IMG/VR virus record: IMGVR_UViG_3300024500_000052
Coordinates: 1 to 40,897 of that record
Origin: a virus
Length of the DNA stretch: 40,897 nt
Reading direction: 5' to 3' (one strand)
Shown here: positions 20,401-27,372 of the stretch, piece by piece
How the letters are laid out: every line of letters begins with the position of its first letter
How positions within the stretch are numbered: the stretch's first letter is position 1
The notes under the pieces: model-generated
The model's input: only the letters and a program-made list of their open reading frames with translations
Database searches by the model: none
What the model was told of the DNA's origin: nothing
Made by a program: the position numbers and the translations under genes

Positions 20401-22518
20401 ACTTACACAGTAAGCACAGTTGACTATGCTATTAATACCATTGATGCAAACAAGGTTAGAGTTTTCTTAAACGGCACCGAACTAGCAATTTCAAGACAAT
20501 TTACTTGGAAGTCATCTAGCAATCAGTTAACAATTAAGCGTGGAGTTGCTAAAGTTGGCGATAAAATTGCATTGGTAATTTTAGAAAATGCAGAATACTA
20601 CATTGACGAAGACTCAACAGGTGCTCAATTGCGCTTAGTAGATAGTTACTCGGTTAACGATAAATTTGCAGTTACTACATTTACTAATCACGATATTTTA
20701 GATATCGAACGTAATAGTGATTATATTACATCTGCAAGTATTGTGACTGTAGGAACTACCGACTACTATAGATTAAATCAATTATTAGCAGGACGCATCC
20801 AACTTAGAAACCCTGCGTTGGGCGCACAGTATATTTGGTTAGCATTGAACGGAGAATTGTTAACTCCTGAAATCGATTATATCTTAGAAGATAATTTAAC
20901 TTATATTCAAATTGATAGAAACAGAGTGTTAACATCTACAGATGTAATAGACCTTATTGTATTCAGTAGCGATGTAACTACTGGTAGACCTTTTGGTTAT
21001 AGAATATTCAAAGATATGTTAAACAGAACAATCTATAAGAGATTAGATTCTGAAGCATCGGCAGTATTAGCACAGCCATTAAATTATTATGATACAACTA
21101 TTGTGTTAGAAGATGCCAGCGGCTTAGTTGAACCATTGCGTAGTCAGAATCAAGCAGGTATTGTTCTAATTGATAAAGAGCGTATAGAATATCTTGAAAA
21201 AGATGGAAATACATTAAAATATCTACGCAGAGGTACACTAGGAACTGGAGTTCCTGAAGTGCATCCAGTAGGAACAGCAGTACTTGATGCAAGTACAAAC
21301 CAAACTGTTCCTTATAAAGATGAAACAGAAACTGTTGTTTTAGTTGCTGGCGGATACTCACAGGCATCTGAAATATATGAAAACAGTTTTGGTATCAATG
21401 TTACTTCAGTCAAGTATAATTTTAACAATACTACAGCGTTCCCATTAGGCGGACAAGTTGTGACTGTAAAAGGAACTGGATTCAAGGAAAACGTTGAAGT
21501 TGTTATCGGTGACCCTACACTAAAAACAACATTTGTAGCCACAGAAGTTAATTCTGCCAATGAAATAATTGTTAGCAACATCGATAGATTATTTGTAGGC
21601 AAGGAAGTTGTATTCAGCGGCGCAGTTTTTGGCGGTATTGATTCTTCTATTTCTTATTATATTTTAACTTATGGACAGGATGTAGTTACAGAAGAATATT
21701 ATATTACAGTTAGCGAAACAGTAAACGGCAGTCCGGTGTCATTATCAGTAAGTACTGGCGAAATGACCGGTTCTCATATGAGAGCTAAGTGCAACACTAC
21801 TTATGTAAGTAGTACTGAATTGACATTTATCAGTCAAGCAGAAGTAGTTGGTGCGTACGATTTAGTAATAGTAAATCCGTCGTTTAGTGTTGGACCAGTT
21901 ACAGTGGCACAAACTAGTTACGTAGCACCAGCGGCTATAAAATATGTACAAATCTTGTTACCGTTTAGCCCAATAGTTAATACTATTACCACAAGAAACC
22001 CAGCAGAAACTGGTGAGTGGTATAAGGAAACTGCCGAAATTAGTGTGGCAAATATTCAAGTAGGAAGAGGTTATAAGATTAAAACCATTGGTACAACAGA
22101 TTACATGAGTATCGGCGCAAGTTCTAACACAATTGGTACAGAATTTATAGCAACAGCAGTGGGTTCAGGCACAGGTACAGTATTAGACTATACAAGTATT
22201 CCTTTAGAATACTGGGAAGGTTTGGATATTGAAGTGTTTGTAGCAGGCCGCCGCTTGCGTAAAAATCCAACATCAGTATGGGACGAAAGTTTAGGCCCAG
22301 ATAGCCCAAGTGGTGACAAACAATTACAAGCAGAATTTGCAGTAAACAAGAATGTGGGTGCTTATGTACGTTTAACAGAGCCTCCAACAAATGGCGCAAA
22401 AGTTATTGTACAGAAGAAAGTGGGTCAAGCGTGGGTAGCACAAGGTCAGAGCCTTGTTGATGCACAAACTGACCAAGCAAAATTCGTTCGTGCAAAGACT
22501 GCGAATTTGCCTCGATAA
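8434..22518 (+). CDS. Giant baseplate/tail structural protein, 4694 residues
   Basis: One uninterrupted frame of 14 kb, started by ATG with AGGA seven bases upstream. Its place after gp6 and its N-terminus (PRYFRTSTNQKFLNGTLDQL, then WDKFVNYREYYWLPKGP near residue 150) match the large structural proteins that take the gp7/gp8 place in marine T4-like phages. Parts seen in order: an N-terminal wedge-like region (1 to about 1200); a mixed middle; FG-GAP-like propeller repeats (about 2090 to 2410); Gly-rich GxGY...P repeats near 2883 and 3246 to 3320; recurring V-x-VNG-DY modules (scattered from about 690, dense from 3183 to 4180); an Ala/Gln/Glu-rich coiled coil (about 3540 to 3660); an IPT/TIG-like Ig domain (about 4327 to 4488); and a Gly/Thr repeat near 4545. 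No membrane segments or enzyme motifs were recognised. It probably forms the baseplate periphery and fibre attachment. Confidence 0.75.
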   Translation: MAFTKDQKEPSLPIGTDTTRSAVNFLPRYFRTSTNQKFLNGTLDQLISVGNVDKINAYIGRKNSKAYVPSDNYVDEISVERSAYQLEPAIIVKDSLENVTFFSDYNDYINQLVYFNSSAVDHSKINSQEFYSWNPNIDWDKFVNYREYYWLPKGPQSIAVKGQSRSIISTYTVTTVSDVDNIAYVFSPDGLTRNPSLKLYRGQTYKFDINCPGNAIAFKTIRDMADSYIYTDGVISDTPYVEVGTITFTVPDDAPDLLYYVSANNINTSGFFKIYDIAENTFIDVEKEILGKKTYNIDGTTELSNGMKVYFIGNVTPAKYATDNWYVEGVGDKIRLIAEFDLQTPSSFALDSDIEFDTENFDTQGFDVNSNYPAEKDYITISRASRDRNHWSRYNRWFHRSVIEASATYNNQPVEIDQTARAKRPIIEFKPDLQLWNFGRQAKRSVDLVDLYTKDAFSTVEGSIGYNIDGVLLLEGMRVLFAADTDAIVNGRIFKIGFITHLGVKRITLLEETDTTPIDGETVLVTDGDNFKGKMFHYSSGAWVESQDKTAVNVAPLFDVVDVNATSFGDRTTYIGSSFIGSKVFSYQPGDTYDNILTQNISYRNIGNIGDIVFDFNLQKDSFTYQGEVELITRVLDRGYLRINDSLSDYRLVNGWVKSEFQTKQPVIRQINVQADLLNLFPIDVYAKSGMLDDLDVKVFVNNKKRTDYEIYRQNSIAYIQFTADLTVDDVVVIETMSSATKLDNIGYYKFPSNLESNPQNLSLEDLTLGQISNHLKTISENFVKFEGNIPGISNLRDLGNISGYGTQIVQHSGPLAPIMYSFTNKNVNIIKSLRYARDEYSKFKRNLIRTATTYGYDGITRTHLDLVLKEVTKDKTVESPFYLSDMVPFGVNFVYEQEVIDNSFTDYPLTFDFNLDEASSKAVMVYVNDDLLLHGRDYIFVNTSFVRILSAIQTGDILKIYQYDQTAGCCVPPTPTKLGLYPLFEPKIFVDNTYVTPTKVIQGHDGSITVAFSKPDEPNEFRDELLLELETRIYNNIKIRYNPELFNLDTLMTGYFRNADITVDELNSTLRQEFLNWTSLINDDYTKHSFFDRNEPFTYNYKSFADPQGNPLPGFWRGIYKYFYDTDRPHTHPWEMLGFSIKPKWWETTYGPAPYTKDNLLLWNDLAEGLVRAPGQLPTRNSLYARPELLKYVPVNASGELIDPLTVGLVSDFVSVFTEKEFTFGDQTPIETAWRRSSHYAFSLITALTLLRPAKMFALGFDRIRQYRDQTGQIVYKLPTGNLRFNTTNMVFPSTVKDSTRVFTSGLVNYLSDYGISKSFAILDNFKSDLTSLQVKISSKLAGFTTKEKFKLILDSRSPLNEGNVFIPQENYNIILNSSTPVTTINYSGVIIEKTTSGFVIKGYDKSIPEFKYKKALDTVSDPIINVGGISETYIDWNSNKFYSKGQIVKTDQNYFRVTVAHTSTTAFESKYFVKLPYLPIVGGRQIVIRRNFEKSVSTLHYGAELRTVQEVVDFLLGYGKYLTDAGFTFEYFNPNLKTVTDWQTSAKEFAFWTTQNWAEGSIITVSPAAEELIYRQDYAVVDSIYDPFYEYSLFKQDGVELEPSFTNSIRENNSFSLRPKNTADGLYHATLNLVQKEHVLILDDTTIFNDIIYDQVQGYRQERIKVVGYKISDWTGDFSIPGFVYDRAVVSEWTAWKDYALGETVKYKEFYYSARTNVPGTELFDDNNWYRLDGRPQSKLIPNWDYRATQFEDFYDLDTDSFDVDQQKFAQHLIGYQKRQYLENIINDDVSQYKFYQGMIQEKGTQNSLSKLFDALNYANTDSLEFFEEWAIRLGQYGASGGYEEVEYILNEEKFLINPQPIELVNAVPFGVNDFVYRITQDQVYLKPDDYTHEPFPVLASQKEYIRTAGYVNYEDVDYIISSKDEFANYNIKNLVEGTYFWLGFDNSSWNVYRFTNFAKSVKSVSEGTNLRITLNTKLPVDIEVGSYIGINNTNASLEGIKQVLDTGLNWFEITMPANLDTAAIAEINLFLNINLFKFTPQRLSSINDLNSLPVSAKKNNEIVWTDGVNNAWSVWKFAKTYTSTKITSEENYFGKVIAVDNTETVLAATSTNAVLFYSRPTSTFGWAFQDSIFPLSTETFTDTNGSFGDSLCFNADGSYLFVGAPRYGITSEPGALPTDPPIITEVDIGYVAQYTKNIYGSYEFTRVIQSATPTQFQYFGQKIQVNGNVLYIVSKGNGSSVPAAVSAYNLTTNTFLATLTLPTGISITDIDISSSNIVAISKNDESVLVVRLAGTAFTTVQEINVSDFTSLEVLETGSNFGTSVAITKDSTFVAVGVPGYSGVASNQGAVALFKLNASTYVADDFITSPLNQDSEKFGYRVRFNLDNDRLVIYSYGGSQTIETIIDSGETTFDLNVTTFIEEQEFTGSVRVYEKYDAKFLIGDELEPTAVSGINYGDAFVVARKIYINDQTSINGSFHEFSGSTKSWTKFREPEPSVNLSKIKSLFLYNTRTNSVVANLDFIDPITGKILGIAEQELTFKTYYDPAIYTVGVESVVVDLLMGWTTPHVGKLWWDLSTIKFANPLQGSIVYKANTWNNVYNDSTVDIYEWVESEYTPSEWDSLADTETGLALGISGTSKYGDLAYSIKQKYDTISKTFTNTYYFWVKNKTTVPDVTFRKTSASDVANLISNPKGQGIQYATLLGKNQFALVNCKGLITGKDVALNVRYWTVNNTENNIHAHYQLLAEGNTNKKLNKYVEQKWFDSLIGYDINGAEVPDPRLPAKLKYGILNKPRQGMFVNRLEALKQFIERVNSVLIQRAIIDDFDFTALNSKEEPPTELSGKYDIAIDSQSQIRFVGSTGFIQATAVPVVEAGKIVRVVVTNPGRGYKIAPEIIVNGAGTGVKLTAKINTIGEVTGVTVDNFGRDYLDSTTLYIRPFTILVNNDETAANKWSLYIWDSVKGDWFRSKTQIYDVTKHWDYADWYADGYSAFTKVDHLVDFSYEMSFIDIAVGDLVKIKNEKSGGWILLERINTLVTDNISLNYTTVGRQNGTIQFNSNLYKFTNSNIGFDSFTYDGDVYDDEPKEELRIILDVIKNNLLIDDLEVEYNKLFFASLRYVFSEQTFVDWAFKTSFVKSQHNLGELKQKVNYKNDNLASYEEYINEVKPYRTKVREFISNYTATDNTYTGTTDFDLPARYDTEEGKILPFDVKVNNSVITYNSSAILNAPYSDWLDHAGYRVTEIVVVDGGSGYQAAPAVEVVGVCKTKATAKAYISQGSVTKIAVETKGEGYLTTPTIVISGSVGASGVTAKATAILGEGVTRTNTIGVKFDRIIPEYQVSSITMSQTFDGTGSRTLFQLNWPIDIRTNKTAVTVSNEELLSSDFTVYNKKDTSLGYTRYIGILELSTAAEVGSSNITVTYTKDIRLLTAADRIQYYYSPITGQIGKDLGQLMSGVDYGGVEITGLGFEISSGWDGLPWFTAGWDDFDEDYTDFLVVSDGTTRSYNLPYIPADGEQINVYINGVRIDDINYDVYTSAETAYNTAAALLEVYTAEEIALQADKDAKEITVNSLTQELIDTQAVIADLQAQLEITSPSDPLYFALQTTLAENQAQETQLISDLTIAQGELDDAEALLTAKQVQVANKTLDVAAKLATLNATDEITNPDAQMQTFVGDGSTDTPIVIPAYVDVNSGDTIIFRKSTSDGSFRPNQQYLDSEISGGDFTYTTARGIRAEDINLDGDNFVTPTNSHAPEEVVTGQVVDSVAITVYHTVEDGTPIIVTRHYITTEPENEFLIGQRPNSTQAAVVKLNGLIKKQDVDYTLNYAMQKVVFPTNLPVGSEVVITSMSKNGTSILDSDSFTGDGVSVDFVTVARWDGDYSALVTVNGVPATVTTFVTDNTYSEVGNIGIRFATAPVNTAIIDYTIIGTALNTVSRVSTETVVYDGTSQVYSLTNTPANLRPFDNNVLVEYAGRILRPADTVYFDVVGTVRTYTVSTVDYAINTIDANKVRVFLNGTELAISRQFTWKSSSNQLTIKRGVAKVGDKIALVILENAEYYIDEDSTGAQLRLVDSYSVNDKFAVTTFTNHDILDIERNSDYITSASIVTVGTTDYYRLNQLLAGRIQLRNPALGAQYIWLALNGELLTPEIDYILEDNLTYIQIDRNRVLTSTDVIDLIVFSSDVTTGRPFGYRIFKDMLNRTIYKRLDSEASAVLAQPLNYYDTTIVLEDASGLVEPLRSQNQAGIVLIDKERIEYLEKDGNTLKYLRRGTLGTGVPEVHPVGTAVLDASTNQTVPYKDETETVVLVAGGYSQASEIYENSFGINVTSVKYNFNNTTAFPLGGQVVTVKGTGFKENVEVVIGDPTLKTTFVATEVNSANEIIVSNIDRLFVGKEVVFSGAVFGGIDSSISYYILTYGQDVVTEEYYITVSETVNGSPVSLSVSTGEMTGSHMRAKCNTTYVSSTELTFISQAEVVGAYDLVIVNPSFSVGPVTVAQTSYVAPAAIKYVQILLPFSPIVNTITTRNPAETGEWYKETAEISVANIQVGRGYKIKTIGTTDYMSIGASSNTIGTEFIATAVGSGTGTVLDYTSIPLEYWEGLDIEVFVAGRRLRKNPTSVWDESLGPDSPSGDKQLQAEFAVNKNVGAYVRLTEPPTNGAKVIVQKKVGQAWVAQGQSLVDAQTDQAKFVRAKTANLPR

Positions 22519-22521
22519 ATA
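22514..22521 (+). promoter_or_regulatory. Late promoter motif GATAAATA overlapping a stop codon
   Basis: GATAAATA here includes the TAA stop of the giant gene (22516 to 22518). The next gene follows at 22543 with AGGTGA at 22530 to 22535 as ribosome site, leaving room for a short leader starting near 22528. It is identical to the octamers at 4966 and 27343. Confidence 0.7.
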
Positions 22522-22542
22522 TAGAATACAGGTGATTTTAAC

Positions 22543-23157
22543 ATGACAACAAAACCAAACGAAAATTCAGGAATCCGAGTACAAGGACATATAAAAATAT
22601 TTGATCCAACTACTAAGGAAGTCTTTATTGATAAGAAAAACGCTATTCACTACGAAAATATGAGTATAGCCCTGGCAGAAAGTCTTGCAAACGCAGGCAA
22701 AGGGTTTATATATGAGATGGTGTTTGGCAATGGCGGCACTTCGGTGGACCCAACAGGAGTTATTACATACCTTACTCCTAACAGCACAGGGTCTAATGCC
22801 AGTTTATACAACGAAACATACACTAAAGTAGTTGATGATAGAAGCACAAATAATTTAGATCCAACTAGAAATAAGATAGAAACACGTCATGTTACTGGTA
22901 CAAACTACACAGACATCTTAATCACTTGTTTATTAGACTACGGCGAGCCTAGCAATCAAGACGCATTTGACAACGCCACGTACACAGACGGCGAATATGT
23001 GTTTGATGAACTAGGTTTAAGAGGTTACGATCCTGCTGGAACAGGTCGTTTACTAACACACGTTATCTTCCACCCTGTACAAAAGAGTTTAAACCGTTTA
23101 ATTCAAATAGACTACACAGTTAGAGTACAGAGCTTAACCGGTTTTAATGAGGCTTAA
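22543..23157 (+). CDS. Virion structural protein, family not identified
   Basis: This 204-residue protein is not one I can name. It begins with a polar stretch, then FDPTTKEVFIDKKNAIHYEN, a helical segment SIALAESLANAGKG, FIYEMVFGNGG, and a beta-rich C-terminal half ending HPVQKSLNRLIQIDYTVRVQ. There is no signal peptide or membrane segment. It lies between the giant baseplate protein and the first fibre gene, begins behind its own late-type promoter, and is two bases from the next start. That suggests a connector or wedge-periphery protein, perhaps occupying the place of T4 gp8 to gp10, but no sequence match to those is visible. Confidence 0.7.
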   Translation: MTTKPNENSGIRVQGHIKIFDPTTKEVFIDKKNAIHYENMSIALAESLANAGKGFIYEMVFGNGGTSVDPTGVITYLTPNSTGSNASLYNETYTKVVDDRSTNNLDPTRNKIETRHVTGTNYTDILITCLLDYGEPSNQDAFDNATYTDGEYVFDELGLRGYDPAGTGRLLTHVIFHPVQKSLNRLIQIDYTVRVQSLTGFNEA

Positions 23158-23159
23158 TT

Positions 23160-25472
23160 ATGTCATACCAAGTTAGATATACAGATTCAACAAATTTAGA
23201 CAAACCAGCATTAACGGTAGAAGATAATACCATTAATGATTCAACATCGTTACAATTTCCAGGTCGTAATGTTACTGGTTATGGCACAATTATTGCAGAA
23301 AACTTTTTACACTTATTAGAAAATTTTGCTAACGACAGCGCACCAACAAATCCAATAGAAGGACAATTATGGTACGATAATACTGCTGGTGTTAACCAAC
23401 TAAAAGTGTGGGACGGTACTAGTTGGTCTAGTGCTGGCGGTTTAAAGAAAGGCAACGTTGAGCCAGAATTGGCAACTAGTTTACCAGGAGACCTATGGGT
23501 AAACACCGATACACAACAATTATACCTATACACAGGTTCAGGTTGGATCTTAGTTGGTCCAAGATTTAGTGAAGGTGCTCGTACTGGTGCTGAACCAGAG
23601 TTTATCGAAGACACATTAAGCAACGCTCAGCCAGTGGTTTCTAACTATATTAATGGTGAGCGTGTTTGTATTATTAGTAAAACAGCGTTTACACCAAAAA
23701 CTTTAATCACAGGCTTTCAAACAATCAAAGCAGGTGTTAATTTAAACTCTAACTACAATACATATTGGGGTACTGCTGAAAAGGCAGCGGCGCTGTTAGT
23801 AGGTACCACTACAGTTTCTGCATCAAACTTCCTAAGAGGCGATGCAACTAGTAATACAACATTTCCAATCAACGTTAGAAATGCAGGCGGTATTGCAATC
23901 GGTGAAGATACTCAGTTAAATTTAGGTATTGACGGTGCCGCAGGTGTAATTTTTCACAAAACATCTGGTAGTAACTTAGATATTCGTATGAACAACAACG
24001 GTGCTATCCGTACAGTTGTTCGTGTTGACAGTTCAGAGCGTGTTGGTATTAATAATATTAACCCACAGACTGACTTAGATGTAGGCGGAGACTTTAACGC
24101 ATCCGGTAACATTACCGCAGACGGTAGTGCTACATTTGGCGGCGGACTTACAGTAACAGGCGCATTAGATATTGCAGGTGATGTATCGTTTGGTACAGAC
24201 AATACAAATACAGTAACAGTATCTGGTGTTATTTTACCAGACGTAAACTTAGGTGCAGATATTGGTACTGTAGATAAAAAGTTTCAAAGAATTTGGAGTT
24301 CACGCTTTGACGGTGAATTTTATGGAAACGTGTTTGGTTCGTTAACTGGTAATGCCAGCGGATCGTCTACTAAACTAGCATCTCCAACAATCTTTGACTT
24401 AGACGGTGACATTACATCTAACGAAGTTGAATTTGATGGACAAACAGGTACTCCGACACTTAATACTCTAACAGCATCAGGTACAGGCACAGAAGCAACA
24501 TTGACATTTGTGGCACAGACAGTTGCTCCGTATCCAACAGGATCTACTATTGTAGTATCTGGTGTTGCTCCAACAGGATATCGCGGAACTTACACAGTTA
24601 CAGACGGTGGACTAGACTATGTTAAGTATGCTAGTACACAAACTGGCCCACAAACATCGGCAGGTGCTGTTTCAAGATTTGGGTTATCAGGAAATAGAAA
24701 ACGTTTTTACACACAATTAAGCGAAACCTTTATTGCAGATAAACCAGAAGTTACAAGTATTCAAGAAGGTGATGAATTTGTTGTACAGCGTGGAGCAGAA
24801 GGTCTTAAAAAGATTACAAAACAAAGTCTGTGGACAGCAATACCTGTAACACCTTGCGGAGTAGTGCTACCATTTGCTGGTTTAGTTGCACCTACAGGAT
24901 GGCTATTCTGCGACGGTTCAGAAGTATTAATATCGAGCTACCCAGAATTGTTTGATATCATAGGATATCAGTTCGGCGACATTACTACATTATTAGGACT
25001 TGGTACTTTCAAACTTCCAGATATGCGAGGCAGAATGGCTCTTGCTATGGATAGTATGAATAATGGTATTACAGTTCCAAGCAAATTAGATCCAACACAG
25101 CAAATTAGCACAGGCGGCGGCGCCGCAAATAGAGTAACAGATGCAACTGCTGATATTGTTGGCCAAGGCGGCGGCGTTGAGAAGAAGTTAATTGACACTT
25201 CTGAAATACCAGATCACGTACACGATTTAATCGGCGACGATGAAAACAAATACTATGCGTTTAGAAACGTTCCAGGAGATCCAACTGATACTAATGCTAT
25301 TAGCGGAGAAGGTTCTACTACTACAGCCCGAGGACAATACATGTCAGACTCTGGTGGCATTTTAGGATATCCAAAAACTGCTGGCGGCGAATCTATACAA
25401 TCACAATTCAATGTTATGAATCCATACTTAACATTGAACTACATTATTAATACTGGACGAAACGTACTATGA
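23160..25472 (+). CDS. Tail fibre protein with phage tail collar domain
   Basis: This 770-residue protein is the first of three fibre paralogues. Residues 1 to about 90 hold the shared module (FPGRNVTGYGTI, LLENFAND, EGQLWYDN, LKVWDGTSW), followed by a second GDLWVN...LYLYTGSGW unit. The middle (about 260 to 420) is Gly/Asn-rich with short strands (NASGNITADGSATFGGGLTV), as in trimeric fibre shafts. From about residue 563, PCGVVLPFAGLVAPTGWLFC through FKLPDMRGRM is the tail collar domain of short tail fibres. EIPDHVHDLIGD near 680 supplies an HxH motif like the metal-binding sites of T4 fibre tips. The end, NPYLTLNYIINTG, is typical of collar proteins. It is likely a host-receptor fibre. Confidence 0.85.
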   Translation: MSYQVRYTDSTNLDKPALTVEDNTINDSTSLQFPGRNVTGYGTIIAENFLHLLENFANDSAPTNPIEGQLWYDNTAGVNQLKVWDGTSWSSAGGLKKGNVEPELATSLPGDLWVNTDTQQLYLYTGSGWILVGPRFSEGARTGAEPEFIEDTLSNAQPVVSNYINGERVCIISKTAFTPKTLITGFQTIKAGVNLNSNYNTYWGTAEKAAALLVGTTTVSASNFLRGDATSNTTFPINVRNAGGIAIGEDTQLNLGIDGAAGVIFHKTSGSNLDIRMNNNGAIRTVVRVDSSERVGINNINPQTDLDVGGDFNASGNITADGSATFGGGLTVTGALDIAGDVSFGTDNTNTVTVSGVILPDVNLGADIGTVDKKFQRIWSSRFDGEFYGNVFGSLTGNASGSSTKLASPTIFDLDGDITSNEVEFDGQTGTPTLNTLTASGTGTEATLTFVAQTVAPYPTGSTIVVSGVAPTGYRGTYTVTDGGLDYVKYASTQTGPQTSAGAVSRFGLSGNRKRFYTQLSETFIADKPEVTSIQEGDEFVVQRGAEGLKKITKQSLWTAIPVTPCGVVLPFAGLVAPTGWLFCDGSEVLISSYPELFDIIGYQFGDITTLLGLGTFKLPDMRGRMALAMDSMNNGITVPSKLDPTQQISTGGGAANRVTDATADIVGQGGGVEKKLIDTSEIPDHVHDLIGDDENKYYAFRNVPGDPTDTNAISGEGSTTTARGQYMSDSGGILGYPKTAGGESIQSQFNVMNPYLTLNYIINTGRNVL

Positions 25473-27316
25473 CATATAGAATTAACAAAACTGACGGCAA
25501 TCAATTAACAGATATCCCAGACGGTACGTTTGATACCAGCACAACATCACTAACGTTAATTGGTAAAAACGTTACAGCATTTGGAGAAGCATACAATGAG
25601 AACTTGGTAAAGTTGCTAGAAAACTTTGCTAGTTCTAGCGCACCAGAATCGGCATTAAAAGGGCAGTTGTGGTACGATACTGGTAGTGGAAGATTAAATG
25701 TATATGACGGCAGCGACTTTAGAGCAGCCGGTGGTCCTATTGTTAGTAACAGAGAACCAACTAATTTAGTTGCAGGAGATTTGTGGATCAACAATGAAAC
25801 TAATCAGTTATGGTTTTATGATGGCACTGACTTAACACTTGCTGGTCCTATATACAACAATATTCAAGGTACTACAGGATTTGTAGTAGAAACAGTACTG
25901 GACAACTTTAATAGAGGCCATACAGTTGCAAAATTATATGTGGCCAGCACTTTACTAGGGTTGTTTAGTAAAGATGCATTTACACCTGCACAGCCAATTG
26001 TTGGATATGCAGAAGGAATCAAAGATATTCAAGTTGGATTTAATGCTGGTTCGTTAACAGACATGAAATTTGATGCTATTGTGACTCGTGCTGAAAATAT
26101 TTTAACAGCAGTAGGTGATTTAAAATCAGCAGAACAAATTGTCTATAACGACGAAGATCAGGTTATTGTTGGTAGTTTAACACTACAATCAGATGCAGGG
26201 TTAATCATAGGTTCTTCAGAAGACGTTGATTTAAAAGTTGATGGCGGAAAATTTACCATTGAGCACAAACTTACAGGACAAGATATTGGTATTAAAATTA
26301 AATCACCAACAGGTACTATTGAAGCCATTACTATAGATTCAGTGAATTCAAGAGTTGGTATTTTCCAAGAAATTCCAACATCGACTATGGACATCAACGG
26401 CAATTTAAAAGTTGCAGGGGACTTATTTGTTGGAGGAGATACTGTAACATTAAACACTACAGTACTTGAAGTTGAAGATAAAAACATAGTTTTAGGTAAA
26501 ACACTTAGCACACCTACAGATTCGTCAGCCGATGGCGGTGGTATTATATTACAAGGAACTACTGATAAAAGTATCTTGTATGATTTAGCAACTGTAAGTT
26601 GGAGTTCTAATCTTAATTGGAATTTAACAACAGGAAACTCTTATAGAGTTAACAATGTTTCTGTACTGTCTAACAATACCCTGGGCGCAGGTGTGTTATA
26701 TTCTAGTTTACAAACATTAGGAGCACTACAAACTCTTAACGTTGATGATGCTACCTATATCAATAATACAACTATTAGTACCTCTGCAAATAATTTAATT
26801 TTAAATCCTGCAGATAACGTTGCAATTAGCAGTAAAAGAATTGTTGACCTAGCAGATCCTGTAGATGAACAGGATGCGGCTACTAAAAATTATACAGATG
26901 CTCGTGTGTTTGACCGCGGTCTTTCTATGAGCATGGACGTAACTGGATTATCAAACAACCAAATTGCTACAATTTTAGATACTATTGCTCCGTATTATGA
27001 TCCAATAACAGCGCCAGAAGGTGTAGCCAAAGACGGTACTAGACTTCGTTTACATGCAACTACACTATCAGCGTCTTCAGGAAATATTACATACAGTCCT
27101 ACAGTGGGCGTAGAGTTCCAGACTATTTTAGTTGATAAAGCAGGCGGTTCAGAAAATCAAGCAGTTGTAAGCGACCTAGCAGTAGGACAAACTATTACTG
27201 GTCCTAGCGTGTCAATTAGCGTAGTTAGACAGGATAAATTATTTGTTATGGGCGGTGGTTTAACACCTACTCCAGGACAATGGGGATTTGAGAGCGATAT
27301 CAATGCACCTTATTAA
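25469..27316 (+). CDS. Tail fibre protein, paralogue 2
   Basis: This 615-residue protein starts four bases inside the previous gene (ATGA overlap). Residues 1 to about 95 repeat the shared module (LIGKNVTAFGEAYNENLVKL, LLENFASS, GQLWYDTG, LNVYDGSDF), followed by GDLWINNETNQLWFYDG. The shaft contains DINGNLKVAGDLFVGGDTVT and VLEVEDKNIVLGKT, motifs common in marine phage fibres, and later DAATKNYTDARVFDRGL. The C-terminal 130 residues differ from the other two paralogues and lack a collar domain. It is likely a trimeric fibre or fibre-connector subunit, though the receptor-binding end is not identifiable. Confidence 0.8.
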   Translation: MTYRINKTDGNQLTDIPDGTFDTSTTSLTLIGKNVTAFGEAYNENLVKLLENFASSSAPESALKGQLWYDTGSGRLNVYDGSDFRAAGGPIVSNREPTNLVAGDLWINNETNQLWFYDGTDLTLAGPIYNNIQGTTGFVVETVLDNFNRGHTVAKLYVASTLLGLFSKDAFTPAQPIVGYAEGIKDIQVGFNAGSLTDMKFDAIVTRAENILTAVGDLKSAEQIVYNDEDQVIVGSLTLQSDAGLIIGSSEDVDLKVDGGKFTIEHKLTGQDIGIKIKSPTGTIEAITIDSVNSRVGIFQEIPTSTMDINGNLKVAGDLFVGGDTVTLNTTVLEVEDKNIVLGKTLSTPTDSSADGGGIILQGTTDKSILYDLATVSWSSNLNWNLTTGNSYRVNNVSVLSNNTLGAGVLYSSLQTLGALQTLNVDDATYINNTTISTSANNLILNPADNVAISSKRIVDLADPVDEQDAATKNYTDARVFDRGLSMSMDVTGLSNNQIATILDTIAPYYDPITAPEGVAKDGTRLRLHATTLSASSGNITYSPTVGVEFQTILVDKAGGSENQAVVSDLAVGQTITGPSVSISVVRQDKLFVMGGGLTPTPGQWGFESDINAPY

Positions 27317-27342
27317 GCACAGACTTCAAATAAGCAGGCAGC

Positions 27343-27350
27343 GATAAATA
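27343..27350 (+). promoter_or_regulatory. Late promoter motif GATAAATA upstream of third fibre gene
   Basis: GATAAATA lies in the 56-base gap between fibre genes 2 and 3. A ribosome site AGGGG (27360 to 27364) and ATG at 27373 follow. This copy gives the last fibre gene its own late transcript, which may allow higher output than its neighbours. Confidence 0.7.
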
Positions 27351-27372
27351 ACATATATTAGGGGTTATAAGA

